Shown one piece after another: positions 32,569-44,865 of a stretch of 64,000 bases of DNA. The first letter of the stretch is position 1; every line of letters starts with the position of its first letter. The DNA comes from Amanita rubescens (lineage: Eukaryota; Basidiomycota; Agaricomycetes; Agaricales; Amanitaceae), in contig WION01000033.1 in assembly GCA_015039365.1 (NCBI GenBank), forward strand, positions 267,247-331,246. Direction: 5' to 3'. The notes beneath the pieces are model-generated. The model had not been told where the DNA came from. It did no database searches and saw only the letters and a list, made by a program, of their open reading frames with translations. A program made the position numbers and the translations under genes.

Positions 32569-33683
32569 TGAAGTTTGAGCAATGCCACGAAGTTCTACCT
32601 CCCTATGACGAAGCAACCCTCTTGAATTACGACGAAGGCTCCAGCGTAAAACCTCCGCGTTCACTACTGCGTTTCTTGAAATTCCACGTGCTTCACTCGT
32701 TTGCGCACGTTCGACCCTTGGATAAGTTGAATTCATCGTCATCCCCGGGGGAATCGAGAAGGAAAGCAAAAACAAACCTCAAATCCTTCCTCTATTGCAG
32801 ACGATCTAGAACGAACGGGCCGTCTCTTCTACAAAATCGTATTCATGAAAGGTCCCCCTTGGACCAAATTCGAGCCGACATATGTTCAACTCTCTCAACA
32901 ATGAAGCCGCATTGCAGCCAGGATATGCCCCGTAACCAACCTCTCCGAAGTTATGAAATCCCTCCCGACGAAAAAGGAAAAGAACCCCTCCGCTCACCCT
33001 CCTCCTCCTCAGAACGACCACATTCGCCTTGATATCTGTCTGGTGGTATCCAACCCCACTTTCTGCTGCACAACAACCTCATCCATCCCAGCACCGATCT
33101 ATTTTGGGGCTATTCACTCAACGAAAGCGTCGGACCTACTCCTCACAGCCTTCCGCGCAAATCTCACCACATTGGATTATCCGTTCCTCGCCGCGGCGAG
33201 GCGTTTGATAGAGGCGAATACTATGAAACGGGTGTGGGGGAACTTGATCAACATCGATATCGGAGGTGTTGTAGATGAAGATGCGGATACGGATACGGAT
33301 CATGGCGATGAGGCCGAGGCCGAGGATGATATAGGGACGACGACGTGAGCCTCGATCCACATTTTCGTCTTGACTCTGACCTTGCGCGCATACAGGTTTT
33401 ACCCAAAAATGTCTCCTCCGACATCGTCACTGACCCTCCGACCGGCGTCCAGCGTCCAGCTCACCGAAGAACGAAGGAGAAGATTAAGGCCTCACGAACC
33501 ATGAATGGACTGTCTCAATCCAAAACACGCATCATTGGGTCGAACGACTTTTCAATTTTTTCAGGATGGGCGGTGCAGCTGGGTATTGGAATGACGGAAT
33601 CAAGGAACGGTGGGTGGCGTCGGGTGGCGGGGACGGTACTTTGTGTTAAACTCATCAAAGCAAGTGGTGAGTTGATCACTTGA
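32569..33683 (+). pseudogene. Second copy of the unidentified ORF pair at 620-1,757
   Basis: Frames 32,569-33,032 and 32,953-33,348 correspond to the minus-strand frames at 1-1.75 kb. The frame reading LPTKKEKNPSAHPPP to DDIGT ends at a plausible donor at 33,346, with branch CTGAC and acceptor CAG at about 33,395. The upstream part differs by an 11-nt indel from its partner. Family not recognised. Confidence 0.35.
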
Positions 33684-34146
33684 ACATTCCGGACCTCCGG
33701 TTACCTCAGACCATATAGAATTCTCTCCAGAAGAAGTTTGGTCTCAAAACGGGCAATCTCGTCATTGAGAAGTTACATCTTTACCGCGCGCGCACCAGTC
33801 GAAATGATAGAAACAACACTGCCAGTGACTCGGAAAGTGGCCGCAGTGAGTACTTCGTTGAATGCAGCTCGCATTTCACTAATAGGTCTTTGCAACAAGG
33901 CGTATCTGCCGCCATAAGCTCTCGCGACAAGGACAATCCGGATAAATGGAGGTTTGGCCCATCAATAGTTTTTACTGCCAGAGCCGTAAATCTTACATGA
34001 ACAACTAGTTCATCGTAAATTATGAGATAATAGCTCTTTTATTGGATAGCAATTATTAGCCCCGGTGTCATCCTGAAAAGTGAGATCATAGGTGCGTATG
34101 TAGAGCTAGTGAGCAATCCCGAATGTGTAGCAAAAAGCGTGTTTAG
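33684..34146. other. Intergenic copy of 165-619
   Basis: Inverted match to the region after the left-edge NACHT-WD40 tail. No gene seen; probably the 3' flank of the NACHT-WD40 gene. Confidence 0.5.
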
Positions 34147-37100
34147 TTAGGACTCGAGATAAGAATCAGACCATGTCTTGCCAATGCAAAGATGGCGATA
34201 ATCTGTAAGAGTGGTACTACCTTGAGGACCGATAACAAGTGGGTTATGAGGATAGGGCAACTGGGCACGAAACTGGGGTGATATCCAAAAAAAGAGGACA
34301 TCGTGCCAAGTGGTGATCCATCCATCTTCCTGGAATGTGAAATCTCGCAGGGACAGAATATCAGTGTGTACATGACGAGACAATGGAGAGGAATTGATTG
34401 AGATGTCAGTGTTGAAGGTTTCAGCAACAGCCTGGGCATTGCTGGCGCTGGTGGACAAATCTGTGTGCCCTTCAAATGGTCCAATGCCAATGATGCCGCC
34501 AGTGCGTGCATCCCATACTCGAATGGTTTCATCACGGGAGCCAGAGACGATGTGCATGCCATCAGGAGAGAATGCAACTGACCAAACTGAGCCTGTGTGC
34601 CCTTTAAACGGTCCAGCAATGATGTCACCAGTGTGTACATCCCATACTCGAATGGTTTCATCACCGGAGCCAGAGACAATGTGTGTGCCATCAGGAGAGA
34701 ATGCAACTGACAAAACTGAGCTTGTGTGCCCTTTAAATGGTCCAGCGATGATGTCACCAGTGCGTGCATCCCATACTCGAATGGTTTCATCATGGGAGCC
34801 TGAGACGATGTGCGTGCCATCAGGGGCGAATGCAACTGACCAAACTACATCTGTGTGCTCTTTAAACGGTCCAGCGATGATGTCGCCAGTGTGTGCATCC
34901 CATACTCGAATGGTTCCATCAGATGAGCCAGAGACGATGTGCGTGCCATCAGGGGCGAATGCAACTGACCAAACTGAACCTGTGTGCCCTTTAAACGGTC
35001 GAGTGATGATGTCGCCAGTGCGTATGGCATCCCATACTCGAATGGTTCCATCAGAGGAGCCAGAGACGATGTGCATGCCATCAGGAGAGAATGCAACTGA
35101 CAAAACTGAGTCTGTGTGCCCTTTAAATGGTCCAGCGATGATGTCACCAGTGTGTGCATCCCATACTCGAATGGTTTCATCACCGGAGCCAGAGGTGATG
35201 CATGTACCATCAGGAGAGAATGCAACTGAAAAAACTGAGCTTGTGTGCCCTTTAAATGGTCCAGCGATGATGTCGCCGGTGTGTGCATCCCATACTCGAA
35301 TGGTTTTATCAGAGGAGCCAGAGACGATGTGCGTGCCATCGGGAGAGAAAGCAACTGATGAAACTATGCCCGTGTACCTTTCAAACGGTCCATCGATGAC
35401 GTTGCCAGTGTGTGCATCCCATACTCGAATGGTTTTATCATTGGAGCCAGAGGCGATGTGCGTGCCATCAGGAGAGAATGCAACGGACCAAACTGCGCCT
35501 GTGTGCTCTTTAAATGGACCAGCGATGATGTCGCCGGTGCGTGCATCCCATACTCGAATGGTTTTATCATCGGAGCCAGAGACGATGTGCGTGCCATCAG
35601 GAGCGAATGCAACTGACAGAACTGAGCTTGTGTGCCCTTTAAACGGACCAGCGATGATGTCGCCAGTGTGTGCATCCCATACTCGAATGGTTTGATCATC
35701 GGAGCCAGAGACGATGTGCGTACCATCAGGAGAGAATGCAACTGACCAAACTACGCCCGTGTGCTCTTTAAACGGACCAGCGGTGATGTCGCCAGTGTGT
35801 GCATCCCATACTCGAATGGTTGTATCACAGGAGCCAGAGACGATGTGTGTGCCATCAGGAGAGAATGCAACTGACAGAACTACGTCTGTGTGCCCTTTAA
35901 ACGGTCCAGCGATGATGTCGCCAGTGTGTGCATCCCATACTTGAATGGTTTTATCACTGGAGCCAGAGACGATGTGCGTGCCATCAGGAGAGAAAGCAAC
36001 TGACGAAACCGAGTCAGTGTGCCCTTTAAACGGTCCAGCGATGATGTCACCAGTGTGTGCATCCCATACTCGAATGGTTTCATCCTTGGAGCCAGAGACG
36101 ATGTGCATGCCATCAGGAGAGAATGCAACTGACAAAACTGAGCCTGTGTGCCCTTTGAATGGTCCAGCGATGATGTCGCCAGTGTGTGCATCCCATACTC
36201 GAATGGTTTTATCATAGGAGCCAGAGACGATGTGTGTGCTATCAGGAGAGAATGCAACTGACGCGACCTCTGAATCTATTTTCCATATTCCGACAGCTGC
36301 ACTTGGCCAATGCTCCATTGCACTCCCCTTTATATCTATCATCCCTCGTGTGTGTCCCCAATAGTTTTTACGGACAGAACTGGGCCTTGGGCAGAACGGT
36401 AATCCAGAGATGTAGATGTGTGGTGTGCTGCGCGAACATGCCCCAGCTGCAAAGCGCGCTGTAAACGCTTCTGCATCAACTACTTGTTTCCGCATATCAA
36501 CAGGAGAATCCTTCTACGTGATCTCAGTTTGAAAGCCTAAATCGTAGACATGTTCACTCACCGGCAACCAGTTCCGTACTAGGCGTAGCATCTCTACAGC
36601 TATCCACAAACATCGTTCAAGGTTGAGTACCTCCATCCAAAACAGTAGGCGGTGGGTCAGGAAGTCGACGAGGCTTTTCTGGACCATCTCTGTGAAATTC
36701 CCTCGTCGAAGATGCTCGTCCCAGTACCGACACGCGTATGAGAGGGCTGCAGAAATGTATTTCTCGATCCGTTCCTGCAAGTCTACCACATCCTTGTCGA
36801 ACACGAATGACGACTCAAGTTTGCAGATGTTGAATCGCAGCTGTGCGTTCATAAGGTCGAAGCAACAGTTGGCTAGGACTTCACTGTGTTTGATGATTTC
36901 ACAGTGAAAGTCCCCAGATCGAAGTTTATCAAACAGATAGTCGGGAAATGATGCATGAAAAGTGGAAACCAGTCCATGTATACCGTCTTGCACATGCAGG
37001 ATCGATCGTAGTAGTTGTAATGAAAAGTGAACTTGCTCTTCGGTGAGCCTAAGAAGCGACGCCAGGGTTTGGACAGTCATCGGCTCCTTTGCGCATACTA

Positions 37101-38961
37101 CTGTATTCAGCGTTAGCCGAATACGACCCATCTCCTGCCTTTCGAGGCGCTCGGGGACAATAGCTGCAGAAAGAATTGATGTGTATAACCTATCGAGTTC
37201 TGCATGCTGTTTGGTCGACGTAGGTTCAGGGACTGATGCTAGCACTGTCTGCAAGCGACTGCGGTGCACACGAACATATCGCACGACGGTAGCGGCATAA
37301 ATGAACAACTTGCCAGCACGTTTTGCAATCCGTTCCACATCATCGCGCGATGGCGGCGGGGAGATTGAGCCAAGCTCTTCGGTGAGGTACTTCTTGATAT
37401 CCGCTTCCACAATCGATTCCTCGATGTCATGCAAATGTAGTACAGAACGCGAGTATTCTGACGCCAACATCGTCTCACGGACCGCAGGCTCCGGTCTACT
37501 TGTGACGAAGAACTTGATGGGCAGGTCCGCCGCGAGCTTCACTAGTGTTTCAAGAAACAACCGAAGCGCGTCGGCGTCATCGCACTCGTCCAATGCGTCG
37601 ATTACAATTACTACGCCTTCCGGCGTCGCGGTTTTCACCACTTGAATGGGCGCCTGCAATAGCTTCCGGAACTGCCATCTGACATCTAGCTTGCAGGCCT
37701 CTGGGCTCTCTTCTAGGACTTTACAAAGGGCTGATCCAAATGCAGGGGAGTATCGCGCGAGTTGGTATACGAGTGTGGGGACTATGTTGTTCACGTTGCG
37801 GCATGAAGAAGAGGTGCGCGAGCAGAAATAGTTGCCGCCAAGTCGTTGTTCCTTCGATAACCACTCGCACAAGGTATATAAAATCGTTGTCTTGCCAGTA
37901 CCCGCTATGCCATCCATCCAATATACCCTGGCGCCATTCGGGTCGTCAGCCCAGTCTTGGATATCCTTGAGGATCTTCTCGCGCGTCTCCGCTGTGCACC
38001 CACGCCGCTTGACAGCGGTGGAATAGGCGGAGTTATACCGAGCATCATGTACTGGGAACATGTCATTAAGCAACGATGTCTGCCGGTGATTGTAAGCGTA
38101 AGACCCAAAGTGTGATCTCGTTATTTGCTTACCTCGCGTAGCTTTCTTGTAACTTCCCAGGTTCGGAGACTAATGTCGCTCTATCGGGCCGTTAGATACA
38201 CGAGCTGGATATGAAAGGGCAGGTACTCACTTGCAATTGGCGAAACAATGATTCTATCTTACGATACCGCTGGATTACATCCCCCTGGTCCTGATTCGCT
38301 TCAATGGTTCGTATCATCTTGCCGCGATCTTGCTGTTGGCCGATGTATATCAATTCTGCTTTGATTGATCTGCAAAGCTCGTCACTAACACACGACGCCT
38401 GGGCGACTATCTGACACTCACTCTATAATGCGTGCTACGCTGTCGCTAACACCTTCTGCGACGAGCTGGGTTACATATGGCTCCAGAGTGTTTGCCATAT
38501 TTTTGAGTTCAGTTGCAAGTCTTGTATATTCTTCACGGTTGCCTGTGACTACCTACAATGTGAATTAGACATGGTAAAGAGTGTTAACCGTAACTTACTT
38601 GTGCCAGATCCAGACAAGCAACTAACCCGGCTACAGCTGACTTGAGAGGAGGAAACGCATCTGCGCTCTTTTCCAGAAGCCTGAGCGCTGTTTCGAGTCC
38701 GCTCCATGTCACACCCCAAGCCTTCTTGACTTTATCGGAGGTATCGGTTTCAGGGTAAGAAGATGGACATCCCGTTTGAAAGACAACGTCTTGAGATCGA
38801 TTTCCTTCCAAATCCGGCGTCTCGCCAACTTTATCGGCAGATTCTGTCCCAAGGAGAGTGGTAGGAGAAGAAGTTGACGGAGCAGATCGATGGAATATGG
38901 CTCCAAATCGATTTCGCAGGGCCTTTACCTTGGACTTTTTTCCTGGAGGGGAAGACGCCAT
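34147..38961 (-). CDS. NACHT-WD40 STAND receptor, complete, 1,521 aa
   Basis: Six exons, 38,599-38,961, 38,422-38,552, 38,231-38,369, 38,133-38,180, 36,562-38,079 and 34,147-36,513; every junction is GT-AG and phase-consistent. Domains: a basic Ser-rich N-terminus; a helical domain of about 60-225 (SGLETALRLLEKSADAFPP, RKIESLFRQLQ) as in fungal STANDs; NACHT with Walker A GIAGTGKTT (284-292) and Walker B VVIVIDALDECDD (about 383-395); a winged-helix/linker part; 14 WD40 repeats (about 814-1,417); and a conserved tail. Fungal proteins of this design act as ligand-triggered switches in non-self recognition and cell death. ATG 38,961 (MASSPPGKK) is preferred; 38,985 is in frame. It lies in the 8.9 kb block unique to the left arm. 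Confidence 0.9.
34462..36273 (-). repeat. Coding tandem array of 14 WD40 repeats (129-bp unit)
   Basis: Fourteen 43-residue units (two are 44) of the form SVAFSPDGTHIVSGS-D-TIRVWDAHTGD. Backbone positions are nearly invariant. Changes cluster at the first three residues of each unit (GSV, DVV, SSV, GAV, GIV), the residue before SVAF (W, L, S, F) and the positions around SGS-x-D-x-TI. Fourteen units suit two seven-bladed propellers. Such near-identity implies ongoing unequal exchange or conversion. Confidence 0.9.
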
Positions 38962-39239
38962 CGTAGAATTCGAAGACCTCGTCAAGGTGCAAGCGAGGAA
39001 CCTGTCATACTAGGTTATCAATATCTATCATATATGGAAAGGAACAAACCGAGTGGGAAAACCTTGGCCACGCACTGGTCTTTCAACACCACCCCTGGCC
39101 GAACCGCTCACCATCGCCTAACCGATTTCTCAACACCACTACCATGCGAGTACGCGACCGCCATAAACCGCTCTTTTCTTCTACGGGAAGTTCGTCGTAC
39201 CCACGCAAGACACCGCCTGGTCGATCAGCTGCCATGACG

Positions 39240-40145
39240 CAATATCCAGCCCATTCTATCCGCCCCCATCTACCATTTCCAACTCGATCTCAAGCCTGGT
39301 CTCGCCATTGCTGCTACGTGTCTCTCAGTACTACGGAAAAACTCCCACTGCGGTCCTCCTTTTCCTCGTCATCATCGGCCCCAACGCAAAAAAAAATAAC
39401 CCCTGAGACGTTCGACAAACTCTGGGCCTCGACACTTCGCCCTGTGGAAGGAGACGAGTATGGAATCATACCCGCTCTTCCCACTCTCGCCCTCGCTTTC
39501 AGTCGTGTTCGCAAAACATCAGATAATCACTCCAAAGAACATACTCAGCGTCGTGGTATTGACGACATTATCGAATTAGCTTTTAGTGCGAGGCTTGATC
39601 GTCATTGTGACTTCGAGTACGTTTCTCCCCTCGGGCTTTCGCATATATCTCCTATAACCTTGCCATTAGAACTAAAGCTATCGCGTTGTGGCGGCGGCTG
39701 GCAATCCAGATGCCCAGTCCGACACCTTGGTGACAATCCCTTCAGCGACCATCACTGATAAAATAAGAGAGGGTCGGTTTTCCTTTCAAGGCGACCGAAC
39801 GATTTCAGACCACCTGTATTGGTCCACTGGCCGGTGGACAGACGGCTTTTCAATCATTGGGTTCGCTGGAGAATTCAAGAAGGATGGAACGACTGCAATA
39901 AGAACCAGCTAATCACGGTGCTTGCCACTGCACAGGCGCAGCGGAGAGCTCTCTTACTCAAGCAATCTATCATCATGGGGACTATTGCCTCTCGTGGCCA
40001 CGCACAAATTTTCTCTTCGTACTGGACAAGTGACGACTCGGTATGTTCATATTTATGTATGGCTGCCAAAAACTCAAACTTTCTTAGCTCGTTCGCATCC
40101 ACGCGCACAAGCAACGGTTTAATCTCTCCGACCCTATTCAGGTGA
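39240..40145 (+). pseudogene. Unidentified gene remnant with a possible PD-(D/E)XK-like 3' part
   Basis: The 39,420-39,620 part (VEGDEYGIIPALPTLALAF, RRGIDDIIELAF) is a direct repeat of 3,640-3,830; an intron of about 50 nt follows. The 3' part reads WTDGFSIIGFAGEFKKDGT, then, after a one-base frame change, NQLITVLATAQAQRRALLLK and IFSSYWTSDD. The GEFK followed by a QL...AQ helix recalls fungal endonuclease-fold proteins, but this is only a resemblance. Frameshifts show it is dead. It lies head to head with the NACHT-WD40 gene start. Confidence 0.4.
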
Positions 40146-40227
40146 TACGCCTATACGTATCTTGTTCAAAGCACGAGAGGGATTTCCAGGGTACCCTCGC
40201 CTTGGAGCTCAAGACATGGAATACTCG

Positions 40228-40437
40228 GGACCAGTAAGCCGCTTGCGATATTTGCCCAGTGGATCCTTTCTTCCCCTCCAATACACGCGCTCTGGCTTAC
40301 CTCCACCTTTATATTTCGGTCCCGACCGGTTCCTGGATGATCGCATGAACCGATGCCTAGCTGACGTCTTTTTGCCTTTCAACAACGCGGGACCGAGAAC
40401 CGTCCTTCAATCATGCGATAAACGTCCTCCATTTTGA
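40228..40437 (+). pseudogene. P450 pseudogene, 3' heme-region part (left arm)
   Basis: Continues the interrupted pseudogene: [19 protein letters not shown], then FLPFNNAGPRTVLQ in place of [14 protein letters not shown], so the heme-ligating Cys is gone. Immediately after, the sequence resembles the last exon of the intact P450 but in opposite orientation. Homology to the right arm starts at about 40,228 (GGACCAG-AAGCCGC). Confidence 0.8.
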
Positions 40438-40439
40438 CC

Positions 40440-41380
40440 CACAGGCCACCCTAGTAGCACGGCACGAGGATGCAAGCAGCATGCTCAACACGAGCGACTT
40501 CCATTTTTTTGGTGCTTCTCGGGACGAAGATATAGGGTCAGGTATAGCTATCACGTTCCTCTCGTAGAAGACAGTTCGGGAGAAATATTCCGAGCCCACG
40601 GGGATAGCTTCCTTATAATTGTGCTCAAGATTTCGATTAGGACCGCGTATTAAAATAACACATCTGGCTCCTTGCGACATTTTGTCTCCATAGAGGTACT
40701 GCGCCCGCTGTCAAGCGTGTCAAGTCTCGCATGTATGACTTTTTTACGTAAAACCGTGGTGAAACATCTGGCACTAGTGACTGTACGCACGTTGCACTAA
40801 CGCTGCTCTGGAGTCGCAATGAGGGAGTAGAATGCAACATTGTTAAACTTTGAGGTATGCTGGGATTCTGGCGGTCGTACGGAAGTGGCATGCCGACTTG
40901 ATGTGACGCACTCAAAGTCGGTACCTCGGCCACCATCACAATTCGTTGTTTCGTCCTTGACACCATTACATCACTCAGGCGGTGTTTCTCATTCCTCAAT
41001 ATGGTCAAATTGTAAAGCCGGAATTAGTTTTGAATGCACTAGTATTGCCGCATAAGTAAATCCAAATACTAACAAAAGCGCTGCGGCCGCACTGTGACAA
41101 TCCTACAGGCCCACAGCGCGTTTTGCCTGCGTTCGCGTCAACGCCGTCGAGGGGAAGATAAATCGAGGCAGCTACTAAATAAGCTTTAAGGCACCGGTTA
41201 CTGATTACCGGTAACCGGTAACCAGTAACGTTCCGACTCGGAACCGGCCATAATATTCACGCAGAATGGCAGGGACGTAAATGTCATATATGATATAAGT
41301 ATAGTGTCTAAGCCTGTCTAGTCCCAAGGTCTCTTCTCATCAGACACACATTCTCCTCGGCACCCTGGTGCTTCCCCGAC
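40440..41380. other. Promoter-side intergenic of the P450, conserved between arms, with a hairpin
   Basis: At 41,197-41,229 two 16-base arms around one base (GTTACTGATTACCGGT / ACCGGTAACCAGTAAC, one mismatch) can form a hairpin 152 bp upstream of the P450 start; it is kept at 51,099-51,131 in the other arm. It could be a regulator site or the scar of a small element. No gene seen. Confidence 0.5.
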
Positions 41381-44037
41381 ATGGTGCATCTAACACCTGG
41401 ACTCCGTTTCCTAGCCAACGGAGTGTTATACAGTTTCATTGGGCCCGTCGTTGGAGGCTTGACTGTTCAACAGTTACTGGCTAGGGCTTTCAACCCCCAC
41501 GCTCAAACCTGGGTGATTATCCTTGGTTCGCTTTCAATTTTTCCGGTTGCAACTGTTATACGCCTGTCCCTGAAAGAATGGAAAGAACGACGAGAAGCTG
41601 CCGCGATGGGTGCTCAGGTTGTGCCGAGGGTCAGAGGCAAATGGTTTGGTAACTTGGACGTCCTCCGAAGGTGTAAAGAGGCCTGGGATAATGGGTATCC
41701 TGGTACGTGCATTAAGCTGCAGATTGTCTTTCAAGCTGATCGTCGAATTTTCTCTCCTACGCTCCTACAGGTGATTATCTAGAGGACTTGTTCGATGAAC
41801 ACGGCTCAGTATACAACGTATACAACATGTACTCTGATTTGTATCTCACAATTTCTCCGGAGCATATCAAGCTCATGCTCGCAACTGATTTTCAAAACTT
41901 CGTCAAAGGTAAGTCTCTACAATGAACCTAGGGGAGGACGTCAAGTCATTTGTTGTGTAGGTGAGAGCTTTCAAAAGGCAGTGGGTGCTGTTCTTGGATC
42001 AGGTGTCTTCAATTCTGATGGTACGAAAGCACATCGCCGTTCATTCATTCACTAACCCTCGATGCTCACCAGGTGACATGTGGAAGTATGTTGTGGTACC
42101 AAAAATTGAGTATGGATGGCTAACGAGCATATTCAAGATTCCATCGGTCCATCTCCCGTCCCGCCTTTACCCGCGATCGCATAAGCGACTATGAACTCTT
42201 TGATCGACACGCAAATGTTGTTATCCATCAACTCAAACAAAGGTTCGGTCAAGGCTATGCTGTCAATTTCCAGGTTTATCTCATTTCATGTGCTGGGATC
42301 AAAGCTCATCATTATCATTGCTCAGGATCTCATGCTCAGATTCACCCTAGATGCAGCCTCGGAATTCCTCTTTGGCAGTTGTGTCCACAGTCTCTCGGCT
42401 GGCCTTCCTTACCCACATAATGTGGTTCCTTCATCCGCATTCGCAGACACAAATCACGCTGCATCAGCAAACGCGTTTGCCAAAGCGCTCCTAGAAGCAG
42501 AGGGGACAATCGCTGACAGGGAGCGGACTGGATGGATATGGCCCTTGGCAGAGACATGGAAGGATAAAGCACGGCAACCAATGCAGATTGTGGATGGATA
42601 TATTGAGCCGATCATTCGAGAGGCATTGACAAAGCAGAAGGCTGGGGCATTTCACAAGAAGAACGATGGCGGACATCTAGAAGAAGGCGAAACTCTGTTA
42701 GATCATCTTGTTCAGGTCACTCAAGGTGGGCAAATGCAAGTTCTGCTTCACGAGCTGATGATGAATGCGCCGTAATAGATCCAAAAGTCTTGAAAGATGA
42801 GACGTGCGTGTCTGTTTTCGCAGTAACGACAGGCCTTAGTTGATTCTGTTGTGTTAACGTCCCAGCCTGAACATTATGATAGGTACGATTCTTCGCATCG
42901 CTCCTTCGGTTGACTAATTTTCATGTTTGTTCTAGCTGGCAGAGATACGACCGCCTCTACACTTACATTCATTTTTTATCAGCTGGCCATGCACCCCCAA
43001 ATCATGACGCGCCTCCGCCAAGAAATTCTGGACAAGGTCGGGCCTACCCGGATGCCTAATCAGAATGACATCAGGGACATGAGGTACCTCCGAGCCGTTA
43101 TCAACGGTACGCATTCCTGTCGAAAACCTGCGACGCCTTGACGAGCCCCTTGATACACAAACAGAAACGCTGAGGCTTTACCCCATTGTGTACGCAAATT
43201 TCCAGTATTTTTTCTAACAATTCTTTGATACGTTTACCTTTCACAGTCCATTCAACGTCAGGCAAGTGATTTACGTCGTCTTGACGATCTACACTCCCGC
43301 TTATCACAGATTGATTACCCAGAGATTCAGTCAACGCGACGACCTGGCCTAACCCCGATCCTACACAAAAGCCTTATTATATCCCTGCCAATACCAGAAT
43401 CACATACTCGGTATTCATGATGCAGAGGCGAAAGGACTTGTGGGGACCAGATGGTAAGTGCTTTGTTACACATGCACAAAATCTGGCCCCTTCCCTACCC
43501 ACGCACACACGCCGGGGAGTAGACATGCTCATGCTTCTGATTTGAATCTCTCCTTGGCATCGATCCCTTCACTTACTCCAATCTAGCCTTGGAATTCGAT
43601 CCCGATCGATTCCTGGACGATCGCGTCAAGAAATATCTCGTCAATAACTCATTCATATTTTTGCCATTTAACGCGGGGCCCAGAATCTGTCTAGGCCAAC
43701 AGGTACGGTCTTGGCCAGAATTGATGACAACGAACTTATGGTTTAACCTATAGTTTGCATACAACGAAATGTCGTTTATGATTATCAGACTGCTTCAATC
43801 CTTTTCTTCCATCGCTCTCGATCCAGCATCTGCGCCTCCCGATTCGTTACCGCCCCCTGCGTGGAAGAATATGCGAGGTCGGAAGGCGATTGAGCAAGTT
43901 GTACTCAAATGTAACCTGACCATGTATTCCAACGTGCGTCAAGTCTCATGTTTCGTTTGTTTAAATTAACGTTACTCCACTAGGGCGGCCTATGGGTAAA
44001 AATGGAGGAAGCTTCAACAGACTCATCCCATGACTGA
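41381..44037 (+). CDS. Cytochrome P450 monooxygenase, CYP63-like, 600 aa (left-arm copy)
   Basis: Fifteen phase-consistent exons: 41,381-41,702, 41,771-41,908, 41,961-42,020, 42,073-42,085, 42,138-42,273, 42,326-42,725, 42,779-42,803, 42,866-42,882, 42,936-43,106, 43,165-43,189, 43,247-43,261, 43,323-43,453, 43,587-43,702, 43,754-43,933 and 43,984-44,037. Several are 13-25 nt; one intron is GC-AG. Landmarks: N-terminal ER anchor (about 47-65), [19 protein letters not shown]-helix AGRDTT (371-376), ETLR (428-431), PERF-type DPDRFLDD and heme loop [10 protein letters not shown] with Cys519. These resemble white-rot CYP63 enzymes of alkane/xenobiotic and fatty-acid oxidation; the substrate is not deducible. 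All key residues are present, so it is probably active. Confidence 0.85.
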
Positions 44038-44211
44038 AGGACTACGCAGCCGTCTTATGCTCTGTAATATCTGTTGTTATCACGTCGTTTGTTCGGGCTC
44101 CAATATATTTTATTTCCCCCCTCTCATTAGTCTTTCAAAAGGCGTAAAATATATGGGAGGTGAAAGGAAGCTTTGACTCTACCGCATGATTGAAAGACGT
44201 GAAGACGTAGA

Positions 44212-44345
44212 GTGGACGCCACTGGTACAACGAAATGTCACTACTTCAATCCTTTTTTTTCCATCGTTCTCGATCCAGCGTTCGATACCTTGTCTGATTC
44301 GTTACCTCTCCCGAGGGGGGTTGTTGAGCTTACCGTCTTGTACTC
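44212..44345 (+). pseudogene. Duplicated remnant of P450 exon 14 (left arm)
   Basis: ACGAAATGTC, TTCAATCC, CATCG-TCTCGATCCAGC and GATTCGTTACC echo 43,776-43,860 of the intact P450, 0.2 kb downstream of its stop. Sequence just before (about 44,120-44,200) also echoes the last exon. This is a tandem duplication of the gene's 3' end, now decayed, present in both arms. Confidence 0.65.
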
Positions 44346-44865
44346 TGTAAACGTATTTGTCATTTTGTCATGTCCGAGTCGTTCCAAGCTTCCATTTGCC
44401 CGCCTTTCTTCTAATTTTTCAAAAAGCACCTAATCCGATCGGCTCAGGGTGACCCAAAGAGTATGATGAGAGAGTGTCAGTATTCGTCAGGGTAGAACTT
44501 TGAGCTGAAAAGACCAGGACAGACCTGGTGGGAGCAGAGAGCTGGGCCTTAGACACGGCAGTTCCGTTCCCCCACTCAGCGGTCGTGTGACAACACGAGG
44601 TGGCACAACAAGAATGAGCTCCCATTATCCAGCCGTGGTGTGAGTGACCGATGCGATCGGGTTTGGAGCAAACCCGGTGCACCCGGGTAGTGTAAAAATA
44701 TTTAAACTCACAAAATAAATAAATGAAGTGAAATTCGGGCACTACAAGAAGATCTATATTATAAAATACATGAAAAAACAACCATACATTCAGAGTCGTA
44801 AAAACATGGAGGGTCATACTAAAATTAGATTAGATCGTTTCTCTCGTAGACCTCGTTTTGGCTCA

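Noticed and set aside
34394..35695. 433-codon plus-strand ORF with repeated CVPSGENATD motifs
   Set aside because: It is the antisense shadow of the WD40 repeat array; the minus frame has the WD40 signature and correct splice sites.
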